NCBI RefSeq assembly: GCF_007828215.1
Contig: NZ_VIUE01000016.1
Span: 62,001-126,000 of the forward strand
Direction of reading: 5' to 3'
DNA: 64,000 nucleotides
Source of the DNA: Pseudomonas sp. SJZ074
GTDB taxonomy: Bacteria > Pseudomonadota > Gammaproteobacteria > Pseudomonadales > Pseudomonadaceae
Below are positions 1 to 8,580 of the stretch, in pieces. The notes beneath the pieces were generated by a model. That model had not been told where the DNA came from, did not search any database, and was given only the letters and a program-made list of their open reading frames with translations. Both the position numbers and the translations under genes were made by a program. How positions within the stretch are numbered: the stretch's first letter is position 1; each line of letters opens with the position of its first letter.

Positions 1-2214
1 CAAGCCTGCCCGACGGCCACGCTGATGGAAAAAAGCGTGGTGGAAATCGGTCAGCCGGAGCGCAGCGTCATCACCACCTGCGCGTACTGTGGTGTCGGGT
101 GCTCTTTCCGTGCGGAAATGAAAGGCGACCAGCTGGTGCGCATGGTCCCGGACAAGAACGGCCAGGCCAACCATGGCCATTCCTGCGTCAAGGGTCGTTT
201 CGCCTGGGGCTACGCCACCCACCCGGATCGCATCACCAAGCCGATGATCCGCAAGCACATCAACGATCCGTGGCAGGAAGTCAGCTGGGACGAAGCCGTC
301 AATTACGCGGCCAGTGAATTCCGCCGCATCCAGCTGAAGTACGGACGCGATTCTATCGGCGGCATCACCTCCAGCCGCTGCACCAACGAAGAAACCTACC
401 TGGTGCAGAAGCTGGTGCGTGCCGCTTTCGGCAACAACAACGTCGACACCTGCGCGCGGGTCTGCCATTCGCCGACCGGTTATGGCCTCAAGCAGACACT
501 CGGCGAGTCCGCCGGCACTCAGACCTTCGACTCGGTGATGCTGGCCGACGTGATCCTGGTGATGGGCGCCAACCCCACCGATGCCCACCCGGTATTCGGT
601 TCCCAGCTCAAGCGTCGCCTGCGCCAGGGCGCACGGCTGATCGTCATCGACCCACGGCGCATCGACCTGGTGGATTCGCCCCATGCCCGTGCCGAGCTGC
701 ACCTGCAGCTTCGCCCAGGCACCAACGTGGCGATGCTCAATGCACTGGCTCACGTGATCGTCACCGAAGGACTGGTCAACCAGCCTTTCGTCGACGAGCG
801 TTGTGAAGCGGCGGACTTTGCCCGCTGGCGTGACTTCGTCAGCCTGCCGGAGAACGCGCCCGAGGTCTTGGGCCCGGTCTGCGGCGTGCCTGCCGAGCAG
901 ATCCGCGCCGCCGCGCGGCTCTACGCCACGGGTGGCAACGCGGCCATCTACTATGGCCTCGGCGTGACCGAACACAGCCAGGGCAGTACCTCGGTGATGG
1001 GCATTGCCAACCTTGCGATGGCCACCGGCAACATCGGCCGCGAAGGTGTCGGCGTGAACCCGCTGCGTGGACAGAACAACGTGCAGGGTTCCTGCGACAT
1101 GGGCTCGTTCCCCCACGAACTGCCCGGTTATCGCCACGTCTCCAACGAGGTGGTACGCGCCCAGTTCGAGCAGGCCTGGAACGTGACCCTGCAACCCGAT
1201 CCGGGGCTGCGCATTCCGAACATGTTCGAGGCGGCGCTGGATGGCTCCTTCAAGGCACTTTATTGCCAAGGCGAGGACATCGCCCAGAGTGACCCGAACA
1301 CCCAGCACGTGACTGCGGCCCTGAGCGCCCTGGAATGCGTGGTGGTCCAGGACATCTTCCTCAACGAGACGGCCAAGTTCGCCCACGTATTCCTGCCGGG
1401 CAGTTCGTTCCTCGAGAAGGACGGTACGTTCACCAACGCCGAGCGCCGCATTTCCCGGGTACGCAAGGTGATGGAGCCCCTGGCCGGCAAGGCCGACTGG
1501 GAAGCAACCATCGCCCTGTCCGAGGCCCTGGGTTACAAGATGGACTACAAGCATCCTTCCGAAATCATGGATGAGATTGCCCGCCTGACGCCGACCTTCA
1601 CCCGGGTCAGCTACGCCGAACTGGATCGCCATGGCAGCCTGCAATGGCCGTGCAACGATGAGGCGCCGGACGGTACGCCGATCATGCACATCGAGCAATT
1701 CGTGCGCGGCAAGGGGCGCTTCATGCTCACCGGCTACGTGCCGACCGATGAGAAGGTCAACAGTCGCTATCCATTGCTGCTGACCACCGGGCGTATTCTC
1801 AGCCAATACAACGTAGGTGCTCAGACCCGACGCACGGAGAACGTTGCCTGGCACGAGGAAGACCGGTTGGAGATCCATCCGACCGACGCCGAGAACCGCG
1901 GTATCGTCGAGGGCGATTGGGTCGGCATCGGCAGCCGTGCCGGGCAGACGGTGCTGCGCGCCAAGGTCTCCGAGCGAGTGGCGCCGGGGGTGGTCTACAC
2001 CACCTTCCACTTCCCGGAATCGGGTGCCAACGTGATCACCACCGACAACTCGGACTGGGCCACCAACTGCCCGGAATACAAGGTGACGGCGGTGGAAATC
2101 GTGCGGGTCAGCCAGCCTTCGGAATGGCAGAAACGCTACCAGGCCTTCAGCGATGAACAGGGGCGCCTGCTGCGCGAACGTCGTCATGCCGAGAAAGCCG
2201 AGGTGCGTCGATGA
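1..2214 (+). CDS. fdsA: Formate dehydrogenase alpha subunit (molybdopterin, NAD-linked FdsA type), 5' end outside window
   Basis: Catalytic subunit of a cytoplasmic formate dehydrogenase that oxidises formate to CO2 and passes electrons through Fe-S clusters to a NAD-reducing partner. The frame is open to base 1 and begins with QACPTATL, the end of a ferredoxin-type 4Fe-4S motif, so the N-terminal ferredoxin region lies upstream and the ATG at 25 is internal. Counting from that Met, Cys19, 22, 26 and 54 form the Fe4S4 site of the molybdopterin oxidoreductase domain. Cys147 in ARVCHSP occupies the position that is selenocysteine in E. coli FdhF, so this is a Cys enzyme. The C-terminal ~130 residues form the molydopterin-dinucleotide-binding barrel. 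The stop overlaps the next start (ATGA). Beta and gamma subunits are expected upstream by analogy with fds operons but cannot be seen. Confidence 0.95.
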   Translation, partial: QACPTATLMEKSVVEIGQPERSVITTCAYCGVGCSFRAEMKGDQLVRMVPDKNGQANHGHSCVKGRFAWGYATHPDRITKPMIRKHINDPWQEVSWDEAVNYAASEFRRIQLKYGRDSIGGITSSRCTNEETYLVQKLVRAAFGNNNVDTCARVCHSPTGYGLKQTLGESAGTQTFDSVMLADVILVMGANPTDAHPVFGSQLKRRLRQGARLIVIDPRRIDLVDSPHARAELHLQLRPGTNVAMLNALAHVIVTEGLVNQPFVDERCEAADFARWRDFVSLPENAPEVLGPVCGVPAEQIRAAARLYATGGNAAIYYGLGVTEHSQGSTSVMGIANLAMATGNIGREGVGVNPLRGQNNVQGSCDMGSFPHELPGYRHVSNEVVRAQFEQAWNVTLQPDPGLRIPNMFEAALDGSFKALYCQGEDIAQSDPNTQHVTAALSALECVVVQDIFLNETAKFAHVFLPGSSFLEKDGTFTNAERRISRVRKVMEPLAGKADWEATIALSEALGYKMDYKHPSEIMDEIARLTPTFTRVSYAELDRHGSLQWPCNDEAPDGTPIMHIEQFVRGKGRFMLTGYVPTDEKVNSRYPLLLTTGRILSQYNVGAQTRRTENVAWHEEDRLEIHPTDAENRGIVEGDWVGIGSRAGQTVLRAKVSERVAPGVVYTTFHFPESGANVITTDNSDWATNCPEYKVTAVEIVRVSQPSEWQKRYQAFSDEQGRLLRERRHAEKAEVRR

Positions 2215-2420
2215 GTACCGAAAGCCTGATCAAGATGGCCAACCAGATTGGCCAGTACTTCTCCAGCGAGCCGGACAAGACATTGGCCGTGAATGGCGTG
2301 CGCCAGCATATCCAGAGTTTCTGGACGCCGGTCATGCGCAATCAGCTGATGAAGTGGCAGGTGGAGAACCCGGGCGATAGCCTGCACCCACTGGTGCAGG
2401 CGGCATTGAGGGAGTCGTAG
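2211..2420 (+). CDS. fdsD: Formate dehydrogenase delta subunit
   Basis: A 69-residue soluble protein that starts within the stop of the alpha subunit (ATGA), indicating translational coupling. Length, position and the motif run MANQIG...FW.P.MR match the FdsD/FdhD-delta family. These small accessory subunits are associated with NAD-linked molybdenum formate dehydrogenases and are thought to help assemble the complex or insert the cofactor. No membrane segment or cofactor-binding motif is visible. It is the last gene of the operon and is followed by a hairpin facing the convergent gene at 2473-2979. Confidence 0.88.
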   Translation: MSTESLIKMANQIGQYFSSEPDKTLAVNGVRQHIQSFWTPVMRNQLMKWQVENPGDSLHPLVQAALRES

Positions 2421-2429
2421 CGGATGGTT

Positions 2430-2460
2430 CGGTGCACCGCCCCGGTGGGGTTGTGCACCG
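2430..2460. terminator. Bidirectional hairpin between convergent genes
   Basis: CGGTGCAC (2430-2437) pairs with GTGCACCG (2453-2460), and an inner CCCC/GGGG stem closes on a GGT loop. It lies between the convergent fdsD and the 2473-2979 gene and could end transcription from both sides. There is no clear U-tract, so intrinsic termination is only probable. Confidence 0.5.
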
Positions 2461-2472
2461 ATCAGTTGCCGC

Positions 2473-2979
2473 TCAGTTGACGGTGATGAAGGGGTCCCAG
2501 CTGTACTCCTGACTGGATTTCAGGTTTTGGTCCAGCAGGACGAAGGTAATGGTGTAGGAGAGTTTGCCTTTGTTCACGGCCAGGGCCGGCCATAAAGTGT
2601 ATTGCACTGGGGTTGAGGAGTAGCCGCCCTTGGCATTTGGATCTATGAAGGGCACCACGCCAGGGAGGGTGGCAGGAGGGTCGATGGTGATGCTACCCAA
2701 GTAATCACCGCCTACCTTGGAGGTTTGTTGCACCGCGGTAATCATTGCGATGCGGTCGAAGTTTCGTGACAGGGTCGTGGCACGCCAGCGAATGTTGTCG
2801 CCGGAGTTGACGTCGAACCATAGCTCGTCGCCACCGTTCAAGCCATCGCCGCTGGCGTGGCTGTCGATCAGATCGCGATTCACCAGCATGGAAACCGACT
2901 TCGCTACATCGTTGTGGGCCAGCAGGTAGTCGGCATCAATGGTGACAAGTACATCAACCGTTCGGGTCGCGCTAGACAT
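2473..2979 (-). CDS. PixA/AidA-family inclusion body protein
   Basis: A 168-residue soluble protein without signal peptide. The opening (VDVLVTIDADYLLAHN) and the later pattern of NRDLIDSHASG, DELWFDV and a closing YSWDPFITV match my recollection of the PixA/AidA family. That family includes PixA, an inclusion-body protein of Xenorhabdus and Photorhabdus, and Burkholderia AidA, a quorum-sensing-controlled protein linked to nematode killing. The biochemical role is unknown. The start is supported by AAAGGAGC placed about six bases upstream of the ATG. It is a single gene convergent with the formate dehydrogenase operon. A 12-bp palindrome (3006-3017) lies just upstream of the start, so expression may be regulated. 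The family call is from memory of motifs, not a database search. Confidence 0.72.
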   Translation of the reverse strand: MSSATRTVDVLVTIDADYLLAHNDVAKSVSMLVNRDLIDSHASGDGLNGGDELWFDVNSGDNIRWRATTLSRNFDRIAMITAVQQTSKVGGDYLGSITIDPPATLPGVVPFIDPNAKGGYSSTPVQYTLWPALAVNKGKLSYTITFVLLDQNLKSSQEYSWDPFITVN

Positions 2980-3005
2980 CGAATTGCTCCTTTATCCATA
3001 TCCAT

Positions 3006-3017
3006 GTTGACGTCAAC
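3006..3017. promoter_or_regulatory. Perfect 12-bp palindrome in the leader of the PixA/AidA-like gene
   Basis: GTTGACGTCAAC is a perfect dyad 27 bp upstream of the start at 2979. A second dyad, CGGGTG-6nt-CACCCG, lies next to it at 3023-3040. The position between the putative promoter and the start suits an operator or a leader structure. No binding protein is known from the sequence. Confidence 0.35.
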
Positions 3018-3065
3018 GACCGCGGGTGTCCGGGCACCCGGTCCCTGGGTGCGGTCCTGGGAGGA

Positions 3066-3093
3066 ACGATAGGTGATGGCTCAATGGAGTCAA
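3066..3093 (-). promoter_or_regulatory. Putative sigma-70 promoter of the PixA/AidA-like gene
   Basis: On the minus strand TTGACT (3093-3088) is separated by 16 bp from TATCGT (3071-3066). The -35 is good and the -10 weak. It would give a leader of roughly 80 nt carrying the palindromes at 3006-3040. Confidence 0.35.
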
Positions 3094-3300
3094 ATTTTCG
3101 TTTTTTTGACAGTCGTTAAGCGAAGCGAAACGTGGCAGAGGTATTTTCTTGATTTGGCTCTGATCCGGGCACGGTTCTGACGTGTGTCGGGTGATTGTCC
3201 TGCGCTGTTAGTGGGAAAAAGCTGACAGCAATTATCGGCAGTATGGCAATAGAGGCTTGTTAGGTTCAGGATGTACACAGCTATTGCGTACCCACCGGGC

Positions 3301-3525
3301 CCTGTGGGAGCCGGGCTTGCCCGCGATGGCGGGGGTACATTCAGAATTGCTGCCAGCTGACCCACCGCCATCGTGAGCAGGCTCGCTCCCACACTGAATT
3401 GGGGGTGTACGCAGCTTTTGCATACCCACTAGACCCTGTGGGAGCGAGCCTGCTCGCGATGACGTCAGCACATTCAGAGTTACGGCCAACTGATCCACCG
3501 CTTTCGCGAGCAAGCTCGCTCCCAC
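3301..3525. repeat. Two tandem REPINs (four REP sequences)
   Basis: REP copies lie at 3301-3332 (+), 3364-3394 (-), 3434-3464 (+) and 3496-3525 (-). Each is a variant of the GTGGGAGCGAGCCTGCTCGCGAT pseudomonad REP, and they pair as two inverted doublets. They fill most of the 556-bp gap between the PixA/AidA-like gene and the end of the epoxide hydrolase gene. The rest (about 3094-3300) shows no gene. Confidence 0.9.
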
Positions 3526-3535
3526 CAGAGCATCG

Positions 3536-4678
3536 TCACTCGCGCAACGCTCGAAAGAATGCCCGGATATCCGCCGCCAACAACGCCGGCTGTTCCAGCG
3601 CCGCGAAGTGACCACCCCGTGGCATCGTGGTCCAGCGTTCCACCGTACAGCACCGCTCCACCCAGCTTCTTGGCGGCATGGGCAGTTCCTTGGGAAACAG
3701 CGCAACCCCAACCGCAGGCTTCACCCGCTCCCCACTGTTGAACTGCAACGGTCGCTTGCTGCCTTCCACGTACTGACGAAACGACGAGCCGATACAGTTC
3801 GTCAGCCAGTAGAGCGTCACATTGGTCAGCAACCAGTCACGGTCGATGGCCGGATCGGTATCACACCAGGCCAGCAGTTTTTCCCCCATCCAGGCCAACA
3901 GTCCGGCCGGTGAGTCGTTCAAGCCCACGGCCAGGCTCTGGGGTTTGGTTCGTTGCAGGTGGGCGTAGGCGCCTTCGGTATCGCCAAATGCCGCGGCGCG
4001 CTGGAGGAAAAGCGTTTCATCCGCTGTCTGCGGTGGCTCGGTTTTGCCCAGGGGAGGGCGGTAGGAGCCCGGAATGTAATTGAGATGAATCCCTGTCACC
4101 TGCTCGGGAAACCGCACACCCAGCCAGGTCGAGACCCCCGCGCCAATGTCCCCGCCCTGGGCGCCAAAGCGCTCATAACCCAGCCCGCCCATCAGCTCCT
4201 GCCATAACCCGGCAATCGCATGGGGCCCCATGCCCGCTTGCATGAACGGCGCGGAAAAGGTGTAGCCCGGCAGCGACGGCACCACCACATGGAACGCGTC
4301 CGCCGGGTCGCCACCGTGACTGGCCGGGTCCGTCAGTAGCGCAATGATGCGCTGCATCTCGATGAACGAACCGGGCCAGCCATGGGTCAGGACGAGCGGC
4401 ATCGGATCCGGCCCGACGCCACGTTGATGAACAAAGTGCACCCGCTGCCCGCCGATGTCGGCAACAAACTGCGGCAAGCGATTGAGCTCAGCCTCCCGCG
4501 CGCGCCAGTCGAACCCAGTCGACCAGTAAGCAAGCAGATCGCGCAGCACGTCCATGTCCATGCCTTCGCTCCAGCCTTGATCGAGCAACGGCTCGGGCAG
4601 CCGTGTATTGCGCAAGCGATGGCGCAGGTCTTCCAGGGCGCGCTCGGGGATGTCGAGGGAGAAGGGTTCGATGAGCAT
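3536..4678 (-). CDS. Epoxide hydrolase (alpha/beta hydrolase, EHN domain)
   Basis: A 380-residue epoxide hydrolase that would open epoxides to vicinal diols. The N-terminal ~110 residues (FSLDIPERALEDLRHRL...) form the EHN domain typical of bacterial and microsomal-type epoxide hydrolases. The alpha/beta-hydrolase core follows with the oxyanion-hole motif HGWPGS, the nucleophile elbow GGDIG (Asp) and the C-terminal catalytic His in GGHFAALEQP. No signal peptide is present. The ATG at 4678 was chosen because the domain begins at MLIEPFSLDIPE; the frame extends to a TTG at 4732 but that adds only non-family sequence. It lies 54 bp downstream of the 98-residue gene on the same strand. The natural substrate is unknown. 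Confidence 0.88.
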   Translation of the reverse strand: MLIEPFSLDIPERALEDLRHRLRNTRLPEPLLDQGWSEGMDMDVLRDLLAYWSTGFDWRAREAELNRLPQFVADIGGQRVHFVHQRGVGPDPMPLVLTHGWPGSFIEMQRIIALLTDPASHGGDPADAFHVVVPSLPGYTFSAPFMQAGMGPHAIAGLWQELMGGLGYERFGAQGGDIGAGVSTWLGVRFPEQVTGIHLNYIPGSYRPPLGKTEPPQTADETLFLQRAAAFGDTEGAYAHLQRTKPQSLAVGLNDSPAGLLAWMGEKLLAWCDTDPAIDRDWLLTNVTLYWLTNCIGSSFRQYVEGSKRPLQFNSGERVKPAVGVALFPKELPMPPRSWVERCCTVERWTTMPRGGHFAALEQPALLAADIRAFFRALRE

Positions 4679-4732
4679 GGTCTGGGCCTGGTTACTTTGT
4701 ATGGGCTGGTGACATCTTATGACGCAAGCCAA

Positions 4733-5029
4733 CTACCAGGCGGGCTCAACGCAAACGCGATACCTGATCTCCCGATCAAACGAGTCCTCAGGGTTCTCAT
4801 AAGCTTCAAGCGTTTCCAGAAACCCCATCTGCTCCAGACCCGCCAGGTCTTCGAGCGACCATCCAAACGGAAAGTCGCTGGAGACGTCTTCGCCCCGGCA
4901 TTCGACCCAGTGGTAGACCCCGAATGGGATGTAGCCGAGCCACTCCGACTGATAGACGATTTCGTTGGATTTATGGGCCTTCACCACTGCTGTGATCAAG
5001 TCTTTGATGATTGCCTGACGGTCATTCAT
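4733..5029 (-). CDS. Conserved hypothetical protein, 98 aa
   Basis: A small soluble acidic protein that I do not recognise. It opens with an amphipathic helix (MNDRQAIIKDLITAVVKAHKSNE) followed by aromatic-rich sequence (YQSEWLGYIPFGVYHWVECRGED). There is no signal peptide, membrane segment or cysteine motif suggesting an enzyme. A GAGCAGGC element precedes the ATG at 5029. It is co-oriented with and just upstream of the epoxide hydrolase, so the two may share a transcript. A 19-bp palindrome sits between it and the divergent trmK gene. Confidence 0.65.
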   Translation of the reverse strand: MNDRQAIIKDLITAVVKAHKSNEIVYQSEWLGYIPFGVYHWVECRGEDVSSDFPFGWSLEDLAGLEQMGFLETLEAYENPEDSFDREIRYRVCVEPAW

Positions 5030-5122
5030 GGTGCCTGCTCATTTCGTTCACTGGCCTGCCGGTCGGCCAGGACCGGTTATAGGTGCGAACGCCGCTCTTG
5101 TCAAAAGACACGGTCCTGGTCG

Positions 5123-5141
5123 CGTACATTTGAAATGTACG
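5123..5141. promoter_or_regulatory. Perfect 19-bp palindrome in a divergent intergenic region
   Basis: CGTACATTTGAAATGTACG is a perfect 9+1+9 dyad about 94 bp upstream of the minus-strand gene at 5029 and 71 bp upstream of trmK. Such AT-centred dyads are typical operators. The cognate regulator cannot be named from the sequence. Confidence 0.5.
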
Positions 5142-5211
5142 GCGTTGCTCGCCAGAATCGCAGCCCGATCCGGCCAACGCTGTCGGACGTGTGGGGTGAG
5201 AGAGGGTGCGA

Positions 5212-5907
5212 TTGAACGAACAGACATTGTCCATGCGCCTGGAGCGGGTGGCGGCGCAGGTGCCGGTGGGTGCGCGGCTGGCCGATATTGGCTCGGATCA
5301 CGGTTATTTGCCGGTGGCACTGGTGCGCCGTGGCGTCATTGTCGCGGCGGTGGCCGGGGAGGTGGCGATGACGCCGTTTCGCTCGGCTGAACGGACGGTG
5401 CGGGAAAATGGCCTGGAGCCGTGGATCACCGTGCGTCTGGCTGACGGCCTGGCGGCCATCGAGCCGGGAGACGGGATCACCGCGGTCAGCTTCTGTGGCA
5501 TGGGCGGCGAGACGATCCGCGACATCCTCGACCGCGACCAGTCACGCCTGAGCGGCCGGGAGCGCCTGATTCTGCAACCCAATGGCGGCGAGCAGCCGCT
5601 GCGCCTGTGGTTGATGGAGAACGGCTACCGCATTCTCGGCGAGGAAGTGCTGCGGGAAAACCGCTTCGACTACGAAATCATCGTCGCCGAGCGCTCCGGG
5701 CCGGTGCTGTACACCGCCGAGGAACTGTACTTCGGCCCGCTGCTGCTGGGCGTGCGCAGCTCCGCATTCCTGGGGAAATGGCAGCGCAGGTTGCGCCAGA
5801 AACAGAAGACCCTGGCGGGCTTCTGTCGGGCGCGGCAGGCCGTGCCGGAGGACATGGTGCAGGATCTTGTCCGGCAGATCCGGTGGATTGCCGAGCTGCT
5901 GGCTTGA
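5212..5907 (+). CDS. trmK: tRNA (adenine22-N1)-methyltransferase TrmK
   Basis: A SAM-dependent methyltransferase of the TrmK/YqfN family, which methylates N1 of A22 in bacterial tRNAs. The Rossmann SAM-binding motif ADIGSDHGYLPVALVRRG is near the N-terminus. FCGMGGETIRDIL and LILQPNGGEQPLRLWLMENGY follow, the latter containing the family's NPPY-like catalytic loop, and the C-terminus is helical. The length (231 aa) fits the family. I favour the TTG at 5212 because GAGAGAGG (5198-5205) lies six bases upstream and the protein then starts MNEQTLSM. A GTG at 5206 in the same frame abuts the Shine-Dalgarno and is less likely. It is transcribed alone, divergent from the 98-residue gene. Confidence 0.85.
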   Translation: MNEQTLSMRLERVAAQVPVGARLADIGSDHGYLPVALVRRGVIVAAVAGEVAMTPFRSAERTVRENGLEPWITVRLADGLAAIEPGDGITAVSFCGMGGETIRDILDRDQSRLSGRERLILQPNGGEQPLRLWLMENGYRILGEEVLRENRFDYEIIVAERSGPVLYTAEELYFGPLLLGVRSSAFLGKWQRRLRQKQKTLAGFCRARQAVPEDMVQDLVRQIRWIAELLA

Positions 5908-5932
5908 GCTGGCATTGATAACCAGGCACCGG

Positions 5933-5960
5933 ACCCTGTGGGTGCCTGCTCGCGATGAGG
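5933..5960 (+). repeat. Degenerate REP with internal deletion
   Basis: CCCTGTGGGTGCCTGCTCGCGATGAG matches both ends of the local REP but lacks the central GAGCGAGC. It lies between the convergent trmK and the efflux adaptor gene. Confidence 0.6.
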
Positions 5961-5988
5961 GCTGTGTGTTCGACATCGCCGTCACTGA

Positions 5989-7020
5989 TCACCCACGAAT
6001 ACGAATGTGCGGCGTGACCGACATCCCCACCCGCAGTTTCGCCGTTGCCGGCTGGTCGGGTTCGATGCGGATGCGCACGGGCAGGCGTTGGACGATCTTC
6101 GTGAAATTGCCCGTAGCGTTGTGTGGGGCGATGGCGGAGTAGCTGACGCCGCTGGCGGGCCCCAGGCTTTGTACGGTGCCTGTCAGCGTTTCCCCCGGCA
6201 GCGCATCCACTTCGATGTCCACGGCCTGGCCGGTTTGTACCCGGGCCAGTTGTGTTTCCCGGAAGTTGGCGGTGATGTAGACCGCATCGAGCGGCACAAT
6301 CGCGAGCAAGGGTTTGCCGGCATTGACGAACGCGCCGACGCGCACGGATTTTTCCCCGATCGTGCCATTGATCGGTGCGGTGATGCGGGTATAGGACAAC
6401 TTCAGTTCGGCAATGGCCTGCGCGGCTTGGGCGTGGGCGAGGGTGGCCCTGGCCTGGTCCAGGTCGGCCTTGAGAATGTCCACCTGTTGCCGGGCCGCCT
6501 GCAGGGCTGCCTGGCTTTTTTCCAGGCCGGCCTGTTGCACGCTCAGTTGCGCTTCTGCCTGTTGCTGGGCCTGCACGGTGCCGGAGCCGTCGGCGGCCAG
6601 GTTGCGATAGCGGGTGTGGTTGACCTTGGCCAGCTTGAGCGCGGCGTCGTCCGCGGCGACTGCGGCCTGGGCCTGGCGAATGACGGTCTGCTGCTGGATC
6701 AGGCGTGCTTGCAGGTTGGCGATACCGGCCTGGGCGCTGGCGACCTGGGCCTTCGCTACATTCACGGAGGCGACGAAATCCCGGTCGTCGATGAGCGCCA
6801 GCAAATCCCCTTTCTTGACGGGCTGGTTGTCTTCGACGAACACCGTTTCGATCGTCCCCGATACCTGCGGCGCTACCGTAGTGAAGTCGGCGTGGACATA
6901 GGCATCGTCCGTCGATTGGGTCGAGGCGTTGGACTCGGAGCGATTGAGATAGAACACGCCGCCAATGGCCACGGTGAGCAGCAGCGTCGCACTGATCCGG
7001 GCTTTCTTCGGTAAGGCCAT
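5989..7020 (-). CDS. HlyD/EmrA-family periplasmic adaptor of an MFS efflux pump
   Basis: A membrane-fusion protein that bridges the inner-membrane MFS pump and the outer-membrane channel. It has 343 residues: a short cytoplasmic start, one membrane anchor (about 9-25, LLLTVAIGGVFYL), then STDDAYVHADFTTVAPQVSG, the classic EmrA N-terminal lipoyl half. A long alanine/glutamine-rich alpha-hairpin (about 95-200) is followed by TRITAPINGTIG, the second lipoyl half, and a beta-barrel ending in VGMSVTPHIRIRG. It is the last gene of a three-gene operon, seven bases after the MFS gene. The substrate is not predictable; EmrAB-type pumps export hydrophobic or aromatic toxicants. Confidence 0.92.
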   Translation of the reverse strand: MALPKKARISATLLLTVAIGGVFYLNRSESNASTQSTDDAYVHADFTTVAPQVSGTIETVFVEDNQPVKKGDLLALIDDRDFVASVNVAKAQVASAQAGIANLQARLIQQQTVIRQAQAAVAADDAALKLAKVNHTRYRNLAADGSGTVQAQQQAEAQLSVQQAGLEKSQAALQAARQQVDILKADLDQARATLAHAQAAQAIAELKLSYTRITAPINGTIGEKSVRVGAFVNAGKPLLAIVPLDAVYITANFRETQLARVQTGQAVDIEVDALPGETLTGTVQSLGPASGVSYSAIAPHNATGNFTKIVQRLPVRIRIEPDQPATAKLRVGMSVTPHIRIRG

Positions 7021-7026
7021 GATGAG

Positions 7027-8580
7027 TTACCCGTGTGAGAGAGAAGGAGGCGTCAAGGCAGGCGCTGGGATGTAGGTCAGCCGTAGCACCAGGGGAATCA
7101 TCAGCAGCGCCAGCACGCCCAACACCCGATAGGCGTCAGTGATGGACAGCACCAGCGACTGTTGACTGACGATGCCCATCAGTGCTGGCGGTTCAGGTAC
7201 GACCAGGGCGTTACCGGCCAGGGCCGCTTGATCCAGCAGCATTTCCCCATGGAAACGGCCGCGCACGGTCATGAGCTGGCCGATGACCGCCGCGCCAAAC
7301 AGCGAACCAAAGGCTCGTAGCGTGTTGATGGTGCCGGACACGTAAGGACCTTCGGGGGGCTGCACCACGCTGGTGATCAGGAACAGCATCGACACCACCG
7401 CCATCGGTTGTCCCAAGGCCTGCAGCGTTTGCGCCAGGACGAACTGGTCGCGGTTCCAGTCGGCGGTCAGTTGTGCACCGCACAGGCACGCCAGGGCGAT
7501 CAGCGACAAACCCGAGGCGAACACGATGCGTGCATCGACCCACTTGCGGTACAGCAATAGCGCCACAACAGGCCCCAGTACCAGTTGTGGCAACGCGACG
7601 ATCAACCCAATCGAGGCCATCTGCAGCGGACGATAGTTCTGCAACGGGCCGAGATAACTGGCCGGTAGCAATGAGCTGGATAGCAGTACCACCAGCAATG
7701 ACAGAAACAGAATGCAGCCCAGGCCCAGGTTGCGGCGCCCGAGGATCTGCAGCTTGATGAACGGCGAGGGGTGATACCACTCGGTCAACAAGTACACCGT
7801 CATCAGGGTCAGGCCCATCAGCAGGGATGCGGTGATCAACGGCGAGTGAAACCAGTCCAGTCGCATGCCCTGGTCCAGTGCGACGGTGATCAGGCCCAAC
7901 GCCGGTACGCCGCAGGCCATGCCGGGCCAGTTGGCCTGGCGAAAGCGCGGGGTCTGGATGGGCTCCCGGGGCAGTCCCCAGGCGATCAAACCGGCGGCGA
8001 TGAACGCCAGGGGGATGATCTGCCAATACACCCAGCGCCAGTCGTGCAGCCCATCCGTCCAGTTTCCCGCCAGCCAGATGGACAGGTTGGGCGCGAAGGT
8101 CGCGGTCATCGCATACAGCGCCAAACCATACAGTCGTATGGCCGGCGGCAGGAATTTCAGGGCTGCCATCATCAGCAAGGGGATCGTCGTGCCGCTGGCG
8201 ATGCCCTGGGCAAAACGCAGGGCCAACAAAAGCTCCAGGTTGTGGATCAACGGCAAGAGCAAGGCGAGCAGAGTGCAAACAGAGAGCATCCACAATTCGA
8301 AGCGCCGCAGCGACAAGGTCAGGGCGAACCAGGCCGAAAAGGGCATGGCGATCAGTTCTCCGGCGCTGTAGGCCGTAGTCAGCCAGGAGCCGTCGTCGAA
8401 ACCCAGGCCCAGAGCACCCCGGACATCCGCCAGCGCCAGGGCACCGACCCGGGTGTTCAACCCGGCCATCATGGCCGCGAGGAAAATGCCGACAAGGCCG
8501 ACCAACGGCCGGAGGGAGGATTGGGGCCGGGGCGCTGCGTCAGCCGCTGCGCTGGCCGGCGACACGGCGGCGACGTTCAT
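7027..8580 (-). CDS. DHA2-family MFS multidrug efflux transporter (EmrB-like)
   Basis: A 517-residue inner-membrane proton-drug antiporter with about 14 predicted helices, as in the DHA2 family. The first helix region (PLVGLVGIFLAAMMAGLNTRVGALALADVRGALG) and GFDDGSWLTTAYSAGELIAMPFSAWFA carry the family pattern around helices 1-2. RFAQGIASGTTIPLLMMAALKF holds the R..QG motif before helix 5. It overlaps the stop of the upstream outer-membrane gene by four bases (ATGA) and is followed after seven bases by the adaptor, so the three components are co-translated. An NxxV/D.R1 multidrug motif is only partly conserved, so specificity is open. Confidence 0.92.
   Translation of the reverse strand: MNVAAVSPASAAADAAPRPQSSLRPLVGLVGIFLAAMMAGLNTRVGALALADVRGALGLGFDDGSWLTTAYSAGELIAMPFSAWFALTLSLRRFELWMLSVCTLLALLLPLIHNLELLLALRFAQGIASGTTIPLLMMAALKFLPPAIRLYGLALYAMTATFAPNLSIWLAGNWTDGLHDWRWVYWQIIPLAFIAAGLIAWGLPREPIQTPRFRQANWPGMACGVPALGLITVALDQGMRLDWFHSPLITASLLMGLTLMTVYLLTEWYHPSPFIKLQILGRRNLGLGCILFLSLLVVLLSSSLLPASYLGPLQNYRPLQMASIGLIVALPQLVLGPVVALLLYRKWVDARIVFASGLSLIALACLCGAQLTADWNRDQFVLAQTLQALGQPMAVVSMLFLITSVVQPPEGPYVSGTINTLRAFGSLFGAAVIGQLMTVRGRFHGEMLLDQAALAGNALVVPEPPALMGIVSQQSLVLSITDAYRVLGVLALLMIPLVLRLTYIPAPALTPPSLSHG

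Noticed and set aside
4679..4732. TTG-initiated extension of the epoxide hydrolase gene
   Set aside because: The extra 18 residues do not resemble the EHN domain and there is no Shine-Dalgarno; the ATG at 4678 fits the family.
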